This document shows positions 43,008 to 51,826 of a stretch of DNA of 64,000 bases, in pieces. This DNA is from CBDHDN01 sp965261585 (lineage in GTDB: Bacteria > Pseudomonadota > Alphaproteobacteria > UBA6615): contig CBDHDN010000055.1 in assembly GCA_965261585.1 (NCBI GenBank), positions 62,001 through 126,000 of the forward strand. The letters are read 5' to 3'. Both the position numbers and the translations under genes were made by a program. The first letter of the stretch is position 1, and the number at the start of each line of letters is the position of its first letter. The notes below the pieces were generated by a model, which saw nothing but the letters and a program-made list of their open reading frames with translations, was not told the origin of the DNA and did not search any database.

Positions 43008-43611
43008 GTGGGCCTGAGCATCGCCGAGGTGAATGACCTCGACCGCGACCGCTTCGTCGCGGCGCTGGGCGGCGTGTTCGAGCACTCGCCGTGGGCCGCG
43101 GCCGCGGCGTGGTCGGCGCGGCCGTTCGCCGACGTGGCGGACCTCCACCGGTGCCATGGTCGTCGCCGTCGACGCTGCGGACACGGCGCGGCAGTTGGCC
43201 CTGCTGCGCGCCCACCCCGACCTCGCCGGCAAGGCGGCGCGCGCCGGCGCGCTCACCGCGCACTCGACCGCCGAGCAGGCGGGCGCCGGCCTCGACCGCC
43301 TCTCGGATGCCGAGTACGCGCGCTTCCACGCCCTCAACGACGCCTACCAGAAGACGTTCGGCTTCCCCTTCATCATCGCCGTCAAGGGCCACACGAGGGA
43401 AACGATCCTGGCGGCTTTCGCCGAGCGGCTGGAGAACAGCGAAGCGATGGAGCGTACGACGGCTTTGGCTCAGGTCGCCCGCATCGCCCGCATCCGCCTC
43501 GATGCAATGCTCGCCCGCAAGCGGCGAGCTAGTGCACCGATCCAGACAAATGATTCACCGTGCGCTGGAGCAACCCGTTGTTTTGTATTCAGAATCAGGT
43601 TTCCACTGTGA
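43008..43611 (+). pseudogene. uraD: OHCU decarboxylase (UraD), frameshifted and interrupted at its 3' end by a MITE
   Basis: From GTG 43008 the frame reads VGLSIAEVNDLDRDRFVAAL and FEHSPWAAAAAWSARPFADV. Near 43147 it shifts and continues MVVAVDAADTARQLALLRAH, PDLAGKAARAGALTAHSTAE and YQKTFGFPFIIAVKGHTRET, the conserved core of 2-oxo-4-hydroxy-4-carboxy-5-ureidoimidazoline decarboxylase. The enzyme makes (S)-allantoin after UraH. The C-terminus runs into a CTAG-flanked inverted-repeat element at 43532-43634. The gene lies just before uraH on the same strand. Confidence 0.8.
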
Positions 43612-43634
43612 CGGCTCTGACTGAGTCGGTGCAC
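43532..43634. mobile_element. MITE-like element with Tc1/mariner-type features
   Basis: A 103-bp segment between TA dinucleotides (43530-43531 and 43635-43636). Its ends, GTGCACCGA on each side in inverted orientation, extend into an imperfect inner repeat (CAC-n-GTG spaced equally). It encodes nothing. The pre-insertion site is again CTAG. It could be mobilised by an IS630-type transposase with GTGCACCGA ends, not present in the window. Confidence 0.7.
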
Positions 43635-43786
43635 TAGGAGCCTCAGCGAGCCTCGAAGCATTTCGGCGTTCCTGGCGCCGATCGATCTCACGGACGACGA
43701 GAATGGCGAGGACTGCGCCGCGCTCGTCGGCGGACGGTCGGTTTGCTAGGTTGCCTGGATCGACGAAGCCAGCCGAGGGGCAACGA

Positions 43787-44146
43787 ATGCCGACTGGACA
43801 CCTGACCACCCACGTTCTTGACACCGCCCAGGGCAAGCCGGCCGCGGGCCTGACGATCGAGCTCGTGCGCCTTGGCGAGGCCGGTGACGAGTCGATCAAG
43901 ACCGCCACGACGAACGCCGACGGGCGCATCGACGCGCCGTTGCTGGAGGAAGCGGCGATGGCGGTGGGCACGGTCGAGCTGCGCTTCCACGTCGGCGACT
44001 ACTTTCGCCGCGAGGGTCTGGCGCTGGCCGAGCCGCCGTTCCTCGACGTCGTGCCGGTTCGCTTCGCCATTGCCGACGTCGACCAGCACTACCACGTGCC
44101 GCTGCTGTGCAGCCCGTGGAGCTATGCCACCTACCGGGGGAGTTAG
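43787..44146 (+). CDS. uraH: 5-hydroxyisourate hydrolase (transthyretin-like)
   Basis: A 119-residue protein with the HIU hydrolase pattern: HLTTHVLDTAQGKPAAGLTI, TNADGRIDAPLL, and the C-terminal HYHVPLLCSPWSYATYRGS ending in the diagnostic YRGS. The catalytic His, Arg and terminal Ser are present. The enzyme converts 5-hydroxyisourate to OHCU in urate degradation. The partner uraD gene just upstream is broken. No uricase gene is in the window. Confidence 0.92.
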   Translation: MPTGHLTTHVLDTAQGKPAAGLTIELVRLGEAGDESIKTATTNADGRIDAPLLEEAAMAVGTVELRFHVGDYFRREGLALAEPPFLDVVPVRFAIADVDQHYHVPLLCSPWSYATYRGS

Positions 44147-44170
44147 CGCGTTTCCCACTTGCGTGGAATC

Positions 44171-44249
44171 GGCTCCGGCCCGCTCCCCCACCCGGCCACC
44201 CACGGGATCGTATGCTATGGGTGGCCGGGTGGGGGAGCGGGCCGGAGCC
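44171..44249. terminator. Very long perfect inverted repeat between convergent genes, probable bidirectional terminator
   Basis: Two 32-bp arms (44171-44202 and 44218-44249) are perfectly complementary around a 15-base loop. The left arm starts GGCTCCGGCCCGCTCCCCC. Outside them GCGTTTCC and GGAAACGC pair again, giving an even longer stem with bulges. It sits between convergent uraH and the PA14-domain gene. Its length exceeds ordinary terminators, so it may instead be a repeat element. Confidence 0.6.
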
Positions 44250-44286
44250 GAATGAATTGGAAACGCTTTAGCCGCGCGCCGTGGGG

Positions 44287-44910
44287 TCAGGCCCCGGGTT
44301 GGGTGCCCGGCAGGTGGCCGAAGTTCTTCGCCGGGACGAAATCGAGGCTGCCGGTCTCGCCGGGGCGGAGCCAGTAGAGCTCCAGCGTCGACGTGTTGCG
44401 CTTCTCGAAATAGACGATCTTCAGCGGATACCAGCCCGGCGTGTCGATCACCACGGGCACCAGCTCGGAGAAGCGGTCGGCGTGCACGTCGGGGTCGGAG
44501 ACGATGGGCTGGCCGCCGATCTCGAGCTCGACACCGTCGTTGGAGTGGACGGCCATGGTGTAGGTGCCGGCCGCGGGGAAGTTGATCAGCCCCTCGATCT
44601 GGGCGCCGACGCCGTCGTGGCGGTCGCTGGTCAGTACGTCGCCCGAGCCGACCATGTAGTTGAGCTGTGGGATCGGCGCGCCCGGCGTACCGTCCTTGTA
44701 GCGCGCCCAGTCGCCGACCTCGTAGGTGAAGTTGAAGATGTTGAAATGATACATCACGGCAAGGCCGGGATTTATCGTCGTCGGCGGTTCCGCCAACGGC
44801 GTCAAGCCGGTCACGGTTTCCGCCGCCCTGGCAGTGCCGCTGGCGGCCAACGCGGCAATTGTCGTTATTGTCAGGACTAGTGACGCCTGACGCAGACACA
44901 AGCGAAACAT
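44287..44910 (-). CDS. Exported PA14-domain protein
   Basis: A protein of about 207 residues with a signal peptide (MFRLCLRQASLVLTITTIAA, cleavage probably after TARAAE). The mature part contains AQIEGLINFPAAGTYTMAVH, SNDGVELEIGGQPIVSD and PGWYPLKIVYFEKRNTSTLE, the beta-sandwich PA14 pattern of carbohydrate-binding extracellular proteins. It stands alone, convergent with uraH. A glycan-binding role is likely from the domain but unproven. Confidence 0.78.
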   Translation of the reverse strand: MFRLCLRQASLVLTITTIAALAASGTARAAETVTGLTPLAEPPTTINPGLAVMYHFNIFNFTYEVGDWARYKDGTPGAPIPQLNYMVGSGDVLTSDRHDGVGAQIEGLINFPAAGTYTMAVHSNDGVELEIGGQPIVSDPDVHADRFSELVPVVIDTPGWYPLKIVYFEKRNTSTLELYWLRPGETGSLDFVPAKNFGHLPGTQPGA

Positions 44911-45099
44911 CGTCAATCCTCCCACTACGCGCTCCGGCGGTTGGCCCGACCCTAAACGAAACGCCGCCGGGAACCAATCCCAAGGCTCACCGCCCCCGGC
45001 GGGCAACGGCCACTCGGCCCCGACACTAACGGAATTGTGTTGCCGATGGGTTTGTCGCGCGCGCCATATTGTGGCGGTGAAAAATAGGGAGAGGCTTTC

Positions 45100-46485
45100 A
45101 TGAGACGCACGCTCGGTACGACGCTTGTGGCACTCACCCTATTGGCGGTGCCGCACCTGGGTCTGGCGCAGACCGGGGCCGGCCCGGCACTTCCCGGGGA
45201 CGAGCTCGACCGGGTGGTGCGGCTGGTCTACACCCGCGATTTCGTGGCGCGCAGTCAGGCGCTGACGACGCTGGAGGCGCGCGGCGACACCGACGTCGTC
45301 GCCGCCCTGATCCAGGCGCTGCGCTTCTTCGGGCTCGATCCGCAGCTCGTCGACACCCTGCAGAAACTGACCGGGCAGTCGATTGGCGCGGACTGGCACG
45401 CCTGGATGTTGTGGCAGGAAGAGAACCCGCAGATCACGCCCTACTCGGGCTTCACCGCGCTCAAGGCCGACATGTTCGCGCTGATCGACCCGAACTTCCG
45501 TCTGTTCCTTGGCGGCGATGTGGAGCACGAGATCCGGATCGAAGAGATCACCTGGGGCGGCGTCGTCAAGGACGGCATCCCGGCGCTCATCAATGCGACG
45601 CAGATCAGCCCGGCGGCGGCCGACTATCTGACCGACGGCGAACTCGTCTTCGGGGTCGAGATCAACGGCGACGCGCGGGCCTATCCGCTGCGCGTCATGG
45701 ACTGGCACGAGATGTTCAACGACGTCATCGGCGGTGTGCCGGTGGCGCTTGCCTACTGCACGCTGTGCGGCTCGGGCATCCTGTTCGAGACGCTGTTGCC
45801 GGACCGCGGCGCGCCGTTGGTGTTCGGCTCGTCGGGCTTTCTCTATCGCTCCAACAAGCTGATGTACGACCACGAGACGAACTCGCTGTGGAACCAATTC
45901 ACCGGGCGCCCGGTGGTCGGCGCGCTGACCGGTTCGGGCATCGAGCTGAAGGTGCGCCCGGTGACGATCACCAGCTGGGCTGCCTGGCTCGACAAGCACC
46001 CGGACACGACGGTGCTCTCCCTCGACACCGGCTATCCACGCGACTACACGCCGGGGCGGCCGTACGGCGACTATTTCGCCAGTGCCGAGCTGATGTTTCC
46101 GGCGCGGCTGATCAGCGACTCGCTGGCGGCCAAGGACTATGTCTTCGCGCTCCGCCTGGCCGACGGCGAAAAGGCATGGCGGTTGACCGATTTCGAAGGC
46201 GGCCGGGTCGTCAACGACACGTTCGGCGACCTTGACGTCGTGCTGATCGGCGACGCGGCGACCCGCACCGTGCGCGCCTACGCCGCCTGCGGCCGCGACT
46301 TCGCCGGCGTCGGCGGCGACGTCGACCGCGTCGTCGCCGACGGCATGGATTGGCGGGTCGAGGAGGCTGCACTGGTGGCGGCGAACGGCGAGCGCCTGGA
46401 GCGCTTGGCCGGCCATGTCGCCTATTGGTTCGCCTACAGCAACTTCAAGGAAGGCTCGCCGCTGGCCGATGCCGTGGGCGGTTAG
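45100..46485 (+). CDS. DUF3179-domain exported protein
   Basis: A 461-residue protein with a signal peptide (MRRTLGTTLVALTLLAVPHL, cleavage after GLAQ). The DUF3179 core is LVFGVEINGDARAYPLRVMD, WHEMFNDVIGGVPVALAYCT and LCGSGILFETLLPDRGAP, followed by FGSSGFLYRSNKLMYDHETN. The conserved CxxC (YCTLCGSG) suggests a metal or redox site. The N-terminal ~110 residues are helical. The biochemical function of the family is unknown. The ATG at 45100 has GGGAGAGGC upstream. Confidence 0.85.
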   Translation: MRRTLGTTLVALTLLAVPHLGLAQTGAGPALPGDELDRVVRLVYTRDFVARSQALTTLEARGDTDVVAALIQALRFFGLDPQLVDTLQKLTGQSIGADWHAWMLWQEENPQITPYSGFTALKADMFALIDPNFRLFLGGDVEHEIRIEEITWGGVVKDGIPALINATQISPAAADYLTDGELVFGVEINGDARAYPLRVMDWHEMFNDVIGGVPVALAYCTLCGSGILFETLLPDRGAPLVFGSSGFLYRSNKLMYDHETNSLWNQFTGRPVVGALTGSGIELKVRPVTITSWAAWLDKHPDTTVLSLDTGYPRDYTPGRPYGDYFASAELMFPARLISDSLAAKDYVFALRLADGEKAWRLTDFEGGRVVNDTFGDLDVVLIGDAATRTVRAYAACGRDFAGVGGDVDRVVADGMDWRVEEAALVAANGERLERLAGHVAYWFAYSNFKEGSPLADAVGG

Positions 46486-46503
46486 CGTCGAGCCGCCGGG
46501 GCG

Positions 46504-47200
46504 TCAGGCGACGATGAAACGCCCGCGCTGATACAACCGCCACGCCCGCAGCAGCAGGCGGGCCTGGGCAATCTCGCCAGCGGTCATCGCCTCCGCGATG
46601 GTGTTGCGATTGGTGTGCGCGCCCTGATGATTCCCGGCGGCGGCCAGGGAGAACCAGAGATAGGCCCGGGATATGTCGGCCGGCACGCCCTCGCCGGTGG
46701 CGTACAGCGCGCCCAGATTGTTCTGTGCCACAGCCAGTCCGCGGGCCGCGGCGCGGCCGTACCAGAACGCGGCCTCGTCCGGCGCGGCCGGCAGGCCGCG
46801 TCCGGTATCGTACATGACGCCGATGTTGTACTGGGCGACCGGGTCGCCGTCGGCGGCGGCGCGGGCGAACCAGATTGCCGCCGTGGCCTCGTTGTGCTCG
46901 ATACCGGCCGCTTGCGTAGAGAACGCCGAGGGCCGATTGGGCGCCGGAATGGCCCTGCTCGGCGGCGCGCCGATACCAGGTCGCGGCGACAGTGGGATCG
47001 TGGCTGACGCCGATCCCCAAATCGTGCATGAGACCCAGCCAGTACTGGCCCTCGCCGTCGCCCACCGCCGCGCGTGCCGACCACTTTTCGGCCGCGGCGG
47101 CAAAGATCGTGCCGCCGTCGTCGCGGCGCGCGTCCGGGGCCAACGTGGAACCCAGCGCAAGCGCGCCAAACATGAACAGAACGACCAGTGAACGGCGCAT
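46504..47200 (-). pseudogene. Exported Sel1-repeat protein, frameshifted; promoter cut off by IS630 copy 3
   Basis: The ATG at 47200 begins a signal-like sequence (MRRSLVVLFMFGALALGSTL). Sel1 repeats follow: DGEGQYWLGLMHDLGIGVSH, AEQGHSGAQSALGVLYASG. Near 46908-46915 the frame changes and continues GIEHNEATAAIWFARAAADG, AQYNIGVMYDTGRGLPAAPD and AQNNLGALYATGEGVPADIS to 46504. One base difference would repair it. IS630 copy 3 starts only 7 bp before the ATG, removing the native ribosome binding site and promoter. Sel1 proteins are periplasmic or cytoplasmic scaffolds. Confidence 0.8.
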
Positions 47201-47207
47201 GACACTA

Positions 47208-48257
47208 GAGCGGGTCCGGCATAGACAGAATCAAAAAGGGGATTCCCAAGGGTCGCAAAAAGTGATTCAAGCTATGAGCTGGGTTAAAGGAGGCCAGCCA
47301 TGGATGACACGACCTTATTCGGAAGATCTTCGTGAACGAGTTGTTCGAGTTGTTGAATCGGGGACCTCTCGCAATGCGGCGGCGAAGCAATTTGATGTGA
47401 GCATCAGCTTTGTTGTGAAGCTGATGCAGCGTTGGAAGCAGCGGGGCACGATCAAAGCCGACAAATACGGTGGCTGGAAGAAATCGAAACTGGCTCCCCA
47501 TGGCGATCGCATTCGGGCTCTGGTGATGGAGAATTGCGACATCACCATTGACGAGCTTTGCGTCTTGCTGGCCGCCGAGGGGATCGAGGCGAAGCGCTCG
47601 ACGCTTGGCGACTTTCTTCTGGCTCAGGGGCTGAGTCGCAAAAAAAGACAGCCCACGCCGCCGAGCAGGAGCGCCCTGACGTCGCGGCGGCGCGAGCCAC
47701 TTGGCGCAACGAGCAACCTGGGCTGATTGCCGAACGGCTGGTCTTTCTCGACGAGACCTGGGCGCGGACGAACATGGCCCGGCGTTATGGCCGGGCACCG
47801 CGCGGCGAACGGGTGGTGGCGGCCATTCCCCATGGCCACTGGAAGACAACCACGTTCATTGCCGCCCTGCGTCACGACCGGATCACCGCGCCCTGCGTTT
47901 TCGATGGCCCGATCAACGGCGCAAGCTTCCTTGCCTGGGTCCAGCAAGCCCTGGTCCCGACCCTGTCCGCGGGCGACATCGTCATCATGGACAACCTCTC
48001 CTCCCACAAGGTCGCCGGCGTACACGAGGCCATTGAGGCGGTCGGCGCAACCCCGCTCTACCTGCCGCCCTACAGCCCCGATCTCAATCCCATCGAACAG
48101 GTCTTCGCCAAGCTCAAAGCCATTCTCCGCAAGGTCGGCGCCAGAACCGTCGATGACCTCTGGCGGGCAATTGGAAACGCCCTCGATGAATTCTCTCCAA
48201 CCGAATGCAGAAACTACCTCGTCAATGCAGGATATTCCGTCTAAACCGGATGTGCTC
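47208..48257 (+). mobile_element. IS630-family element, copy 3
   Basis: A 1050-bp copy with TA at 47206-47207 and 48258-48259; target CTAG. It carries the three bases missing from copy 1 and matches copy 2 over nearly all of its length. It separates the Sel1-repeat gene from its upstream region and lies against remnants of another mobile unit (48286-48940). Confidence 0.94.
47304..48244 (+). CDS. IS630-family transposase with -1 frameshift (copy 3)
   Basis: ATG 47304 follows AAAGGAGG. The first frame (MTRPYSEDLRERVV..., FDVSISFVVKLMQRW) is joined at the A7 run 47640-47646 to the second frame, which holds LVFLDETWA, IVIMDNLSSHK, SPDLNPIEQVFAKL and ends FSPTECRNYLVNAGYSV. It is the best reference copy of the three, having neither the codon loss nor the early substitution of copy 1. 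Probably active. Confidence 0.91.
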
Positions 48258-48285
48258 TAGATCATGGGGCACTGGCATCGTCCGA

Positions 48286-48405
48286 TCAACGAACGCCGCA
48301 CGCATTCGACAGAAACAGCTCGTCGCGCACCGTCTCGGAATGCGGGTTCAGGCAGCCGTGCCCCTTGAGGGCGCGGGTCTTTGCGTCGGCGGGACGTCTG
48401 GCCAT
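48286..48405 (-). pseudogene. Fragment of a small HTH helper-like protein of a mobile element
   Basis: Reading MARRPADAKTRALKGHGCLN then PHSETVRDELFLSNACGVR and stop, 39 residues. The ALK/R-x-HG-x-LNPH-x-E-x-V-x-D-x-LF pattern resembles the N-terminus of helix-turn-helix proteins found beside DUF5372 genes in mobile elements. The helix-turn-helix itself is missing. The identification is from memory of the family and should be treated as tentative. The rest of 48260-48582 holds nothing else recognisable. Confidence 0.4.
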
Positions 48406-48582
48406 CGCGCGGGCTCCATCGGCGAAGGAATGTAAATATAATTATGCACAGTCTTGCCACAGAATCAAGTTTCCTCTTCCCCTGTATGGACGAAAATAGC
48501 CGGTAATACATTACGTCCCATCATCGCCGCTTGTTCGGCCGCTACAGCACCTTGAGATCGGCATACTTGGGCAAAAATATCC

Positions 48583-48940
48583 TTACACATACGGCAAAAT
48601 CTCCTTGACAGTGCTCGTCCCGCCGCCGGCCCCCCTCCCAGCGCAATCGTCCCCGTCAAGCCCGTCCAGCAATGCCGCCAACGCGAGCAGATCCGAAACA
48701 CGAAACGCCGCACGACCCGCCGCCACCCTCACAAACGAATCCTCGGCAGCAACGCTGGTCCAAGCCTGCCGAATGGCACGCAATGTCCCGTCATCACCGG
48801 TGTAGTGGGCCCACCCCACCCCGAGGAGAGTCGTGGTCTCGATCAGTTCAAACTCGCGTCCGCGAAGAGGGTGAAACGGATGCGTAACCCGAAAGTTCCG
48901 TCTCTCAATACCTAGAGGAGGTGCAGTTGACTTCTCATTC
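48583..48940 (-). pseudogene. DUF5372-family protein, start unclear
   Basis: The minus strand encodes RRNFRVTHPFHPLRGREFEL, GVGWAHYTGDDGTLRAIRQA and SFVRVAAGRAAFRVSDLLAL, the DUF5372 pattern. There is no good start codon: the matching frame runs upstream towards the CAP-domain gene without an ATG next to a ribosome binding site. These proteins accompany recombinases in mobile elements. Together with the fragment at 48286-48405 it marks the relic of such an element. Function is unknown. Confidence 0.55.
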
Positions 48941-48955
48941 CCGCGAACGCGACTC

Positions 48956-49580
48956 CTACTTGCCGTTCCGCTTGCGCGCCGGCTTCTTGCCTCCCTCGAC
49001 CGTGAGGTCCGGTTCGTGGGCCACGGCTTGCGGCGCGCTGTCCGCCGCCTCGTCATCGGGGCCCGTCGTCTCGGCGACCCGCTCCACCATCGGTCGGAAG
49101 TTCTGCATCGACACCAGATGGGTGTACAGGAGTTCCAGCGCCGGCCTCGCGCACGCGCGGATCGAGTATATTACGGCGATGTCCGGCGCTCTCCATCCAG
49201 CCGTCGACGACCGCTTCGGGCGTGGCGAAGCCGGCGGCCACGTTCTCCGCCGCGGTGCCGTAGGGGTAGCCGGCCGCATCGAGGCGAACCGCCAGGTCGG
49301 CGCCGTCGGGCCCGCTGTGGCCGACGAAGCCGTTCGTGGCCATGGCGGCGGCGTGGTCACGGGCGGCCCGCCGCAGACGAGGCTCCGGCGCTATCGACGC
49401 CAGACCGGCGGCTGCGCGAGGGCCGTTGACCAGCGCGACCACCCGATGCGCCAGCGGGTCCGCGACCGATTGGACTGCGGCGGGCGGGCCCGCCGCCTGG
49501 CCATTGCCGATCGGCGCGGCGCACGCCGCCAATGCGCCGGCCAAGCCGATCAGGGCTATCCGTCTGCGCAGGCTGTTCAT
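48956..49580 (-). pseudogene. CAP (SCP)-domain lipoprotein or exported protein, frameshifted
   Basis: ATG 49580 gives a signal peptide with a lipobox-like LAGALAACAAP, then the CAP core: VVALVNGPRAAAGLASIAPE, LRRAARDHAAAMATNGFVGH, GTAAENVAAGFATPEAVVDG and WMESAGHRRNILDPRVREAG. After about 49150 the expected end (the W-V-Q-x-F strand) is lost; another frame continues LVSMQNFRPMVERVAETTGP and ends in a basic tail at 48956. One or more indels are needed to join them. CAP proteins act extracellularly. Confidence 0.7.
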
Positions 49581-49629
49581 GACAATATCGGCCGCCCTTC
49601 TTCGTTCGCCAATGGTTGGTCATCGTCCG

Positions 49630-50268
49630 ATGCCCCGTCGCCCCAAGACTAAGCGTCCAACGGCCACTTTCGAAGAGCTGTCGGACGCGGCGCGGGCGGC
49701 AAGCCTGCGGGCGACGCTGGCCTCGGCGCCGCCGTCCGGCGAGGTTTGGGTGTTCGCTTATGGCTCGCTGATCTGGCGCCCGTGCTTCGACCACGTCGAG
49801 CGGCGGGCCGCGACGCTGGCCGGTTACGCCCGCCGGTTCAGCGTGTGGACCCTGATCGCCCGTGGCTCGCCGGAAGCACCGGGCCTGGCCCTGGCGCTCG
49901 AGGCCGCGGCCGGGCACTGCCACGGCGTCGCCTACCGGCTGGCGCCCGCCGCGGTGGAGGCGGGGCTGCAGGCGCTGTGGGCGCGCGAGATGCTGACGTC
50001 GATCTATCGCCCGCACTGGCTGCCCGTCGCCATCGAAGGGCGCTTGCTGCACGCCATCACGTTCGTCGCCGAGCGGACCGACCCGCAATATGCCGGCCGC
50101 CTGCCGGCCGCCGAGCAGGCCGAGATCATTGCCGGCGCCCGCGGCAAGCACGGCAGCTGCCGCGACTATCTGGCCGACACGGTTGCCGAGCTGGCGGCGT
50201 TCGGCGGCGAAGAGCCGGGCCTGACAGACCTGCTGCGCAGGGTCGATGCGATCGCGCTGGGCCAATGA
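49630..50268 (+). CDS. ChaC-like gamma-glutamylcyclotransferase
   Basis: A 212-residue protein with the ChaC signature VWVFAYGSLIWRPCFDHVE near the N-terminus, RRFSVWTLIARGSPEAPGLA, and a Glu in ALWAREMLTSIYRPHW that corresponds to the catalytic acid region. These enzymes cleave gamma-glutamyl bonds, in ChaC specifically glutathione, releasing 5-oxoproline. ATG 49630 is chosen; ATG 49612 is possible. It is divergent from the CAP-domain gene and stands alone. Confidence 0.85.
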   Translation: MPRRPKTKRPTATFEELSDAARAASLRATLASAPPSGEVWVFAYGSLIWRPCFDHVERRAATLAGYARRFSVWTLIARGSPEAPGLALALEAAAGHCHGVAYRLAPAAVEAGLQALWAREMLTSIYRPHWLPVAIEGRLLHAITFVAERTDPQYAGRLPAAEQAEIIAGARGKHGSCRDYLADTVAELAAFGGEEPGLTDLLRRVDAIALGQ

Positions 50269-50341
50269 AATTGCCCCGGGATCGTGATGATTTCGTGATA
50301 GGTGGCCCCTACATAAGGAGCTCCACTCCAGGGGGATGACC

Positions 50342-50824
50342 ATGAGACAGTCACTATCCGTCCGCACATCCATTGGGTTTGGCCACCTGTTGGGCCTCGT
50401 CGTCGGACTCGTCGTATGGGCCACGGCGGCGCAGGCGCTGGAGCCCGTGTTCTCGGCCGGCGGCCTGGCGATCCGCGGCTATGACCCGGTTGCCTATTTC
50501 ACCGACGGCCGGCCGGTCGAGGGCGACCCGGCCCTTGCGCTGGAACATGACGGCGCGATTTGGTACTTCGCCAGCGCCGAGCATCGCGACCTGTTCGTGG
50601 CCGATCCGCAGGCCTACGCGCCGCAGTATGGCGGCTATTGCTCATGGGCGGCCAGCCGCAACTACGTCGCTTCGACCGATCCAGAGGCCTGGGAGATCGT
50701 CGACGGCAAGCTCTACCTCAATTTCTCGCGCGCCGTGCACACGCTGTGGAAGGTCGGCAAGCGCAAGAATATCACCAAGGGCGACGCCAACTGGCCGGGG
50801 CTCCTGGCCGGCGGGCCCAGCTAG
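50342..50824 (+). CDS. Exported YHS-domain protein
   Basis: A protein of about 160 residues with an N-terminal hydrophobic signal (LLGLVVGLVVWATAAQALEP). A YHS domain follows: LAIRGYDPVAYFTDGRPVEG, AIWYFASAEHRDLFVADPQA and YAPQYGGYCSWAASRNYVAS. YHS domains often bind metals through Cys and His. ATG 50342 sits 7 bp after GGGGG; ATG 50336 is an alternative. Secreted YHS proteins of this size are widespread in alphaproteobacteria, without assigned function. Confidence 0.83.
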   Translation: MRQSLSVRTSIGFGHLLGLVVGLVVWATAAQALEPVFSAGGLAIRGYDPVAYFTDGRPVEGDPALALEHDGAIWYFASAEHRDLFVADPQAYAPQYGGYCSWAASRNYVASTDPEAWEIVDGKLYLNFSRAVHTLWKVGKRKNITKGDANWPGLLAGGPS

Positions 50825-50963
50825 GGCCAGACATCGCGGGAGCGCCTGACGGGCCTCGCCCTTCGAAGGGGGGGGCTGGCCCGGCTCTCCTCACGTCGTT
50901 TTTGTGTGTCGGCGCAGCCGCGGTCATAATGTGCCCGGCGACGAGGCGGAGACAGACCTTGCG

Positions 50964-51416
50964 ATGGCGGATGCGATCACGGTCCGGGACGCGGTGCCGG
51001 CCGACGAAGCGACTTGGCGGGCACTTTGGGCGGGCTATTGCGCGTTCTACCAGACAGTGATCGACGAGGCGACGACGGCCGCCTCCTGGCAACGGCTGAT
51101 CGACACGGACCCGTCGATGGGCTGCTTGGTCGCCTGTGCCGGTGACGCGCCGCCGATCGGCTTCACGAACTATGTCGTGCACCCCATTACCTGGAGCCGC
51201 CGGCCGGTCTGCTACCTGGAGGACCTGTTCGTCGCGCCCGACCAGCGTGGCGCCGGTGTCGGCCGGGCACTGATAATGGCCTTGGCAGAACGGGGCCGAG
51301 CCGACCGCTGGCTGCGCCTCTACTGGAACACCGCGGACGACAATCGCCAGGCCCAGGCGCTCTACGAAAAGGTGGCCGCGCGGACCCGCTGGGTCCGCTA
51401 TGACCTCGCCCTCTAG
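50964..51416 (+). CDS. GNAT-family N-acetyltransferase
   Basis: A 150-residue single GNAT domain. The acetyl-CoA pyrophosphate loop is VAPDQRGAGVGRALIMALAE, preceded by the beta-4 strand VCYLEDLFV and followed by LRLYWNTADDNRQAQALYEK. The start at ATG 50964 keeps the whole fold. The substrate is unknown. It is monocistronic, upstream of a convergent small membrane protein. Confidence 0.85.
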   Translation: MADAITVRDAVPADEATWRALWAGYCAFYQTVIDEATTAASWQRLIDTDPSMGCLVACAGDAPPIGFTNYVVHPITWSRRPVCYLEDLFVAPDQRGAGVGRALIMALAERGRADRWLRLYWNTADDNRQAQALYEKVAARTRWVRYDLAL

Positions 51417-51604
51417 GCTGTCCCGCGGCCCAGGGCAACAGCACCACGTTGCAGGCGCGCCTCGGCGGCCTTAGCCAGCGGCGGCGCCCGGTCGAGCACC
51501 GGCCTGATTACGCGGGCCGGTCGCCAGCGCCGACGATCGTGACTCGCCGCGTCACCGCCGCAATCGGTGTTGGGCGTTGGACGGCACAGGCAAAGCGGCT
51601 TCCG

Positions 51605-51826
51605 CTATTCCGCCTTGCTCTTGCGGCCGCCCTTTGCAAAGCCAACGATTGCCGCAACCACCCCGATCACCAACAGAATCCAGTACAGCACGGTTGGCGC
51701 GCCGGCCTGTGCGGCGTTACCGTCGGCTGCCGGCTGGCTCCCCCCTGCGAGCACGAGCGCAATGGCAAAGACGACCGCTAACGCAATCCCGCCCCACTTC
51801 AGCACAGGAATAAGTGAATTTGGCAT
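51605..51826 (-). CDS. Small two-helix membrane protein, hypothetical
   Basis: 73 residues: a first hydrophobic helix (WGGIALAVVFAIALVLAG), a short Ala/Gly/Gln linker, a second helix (VLYWILLVIGVVAAIVGFAK) and a basic tail GGRKSKAE. The ATG at 51826 follows GGGGGAAACC, a plausible ribosome binding site. No family is recognised. The adjacent 51417-51604 and 51827-51968 hold nothing recognisable. Confidence 0.6.
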   Translation of the reverse strand: MPNSLIPVLKWGGIALAVVFAIALVLAGGSQPAADGNAAQAGAPTVLYWILLVIGVVAAIVGFAKGGRKSKAE

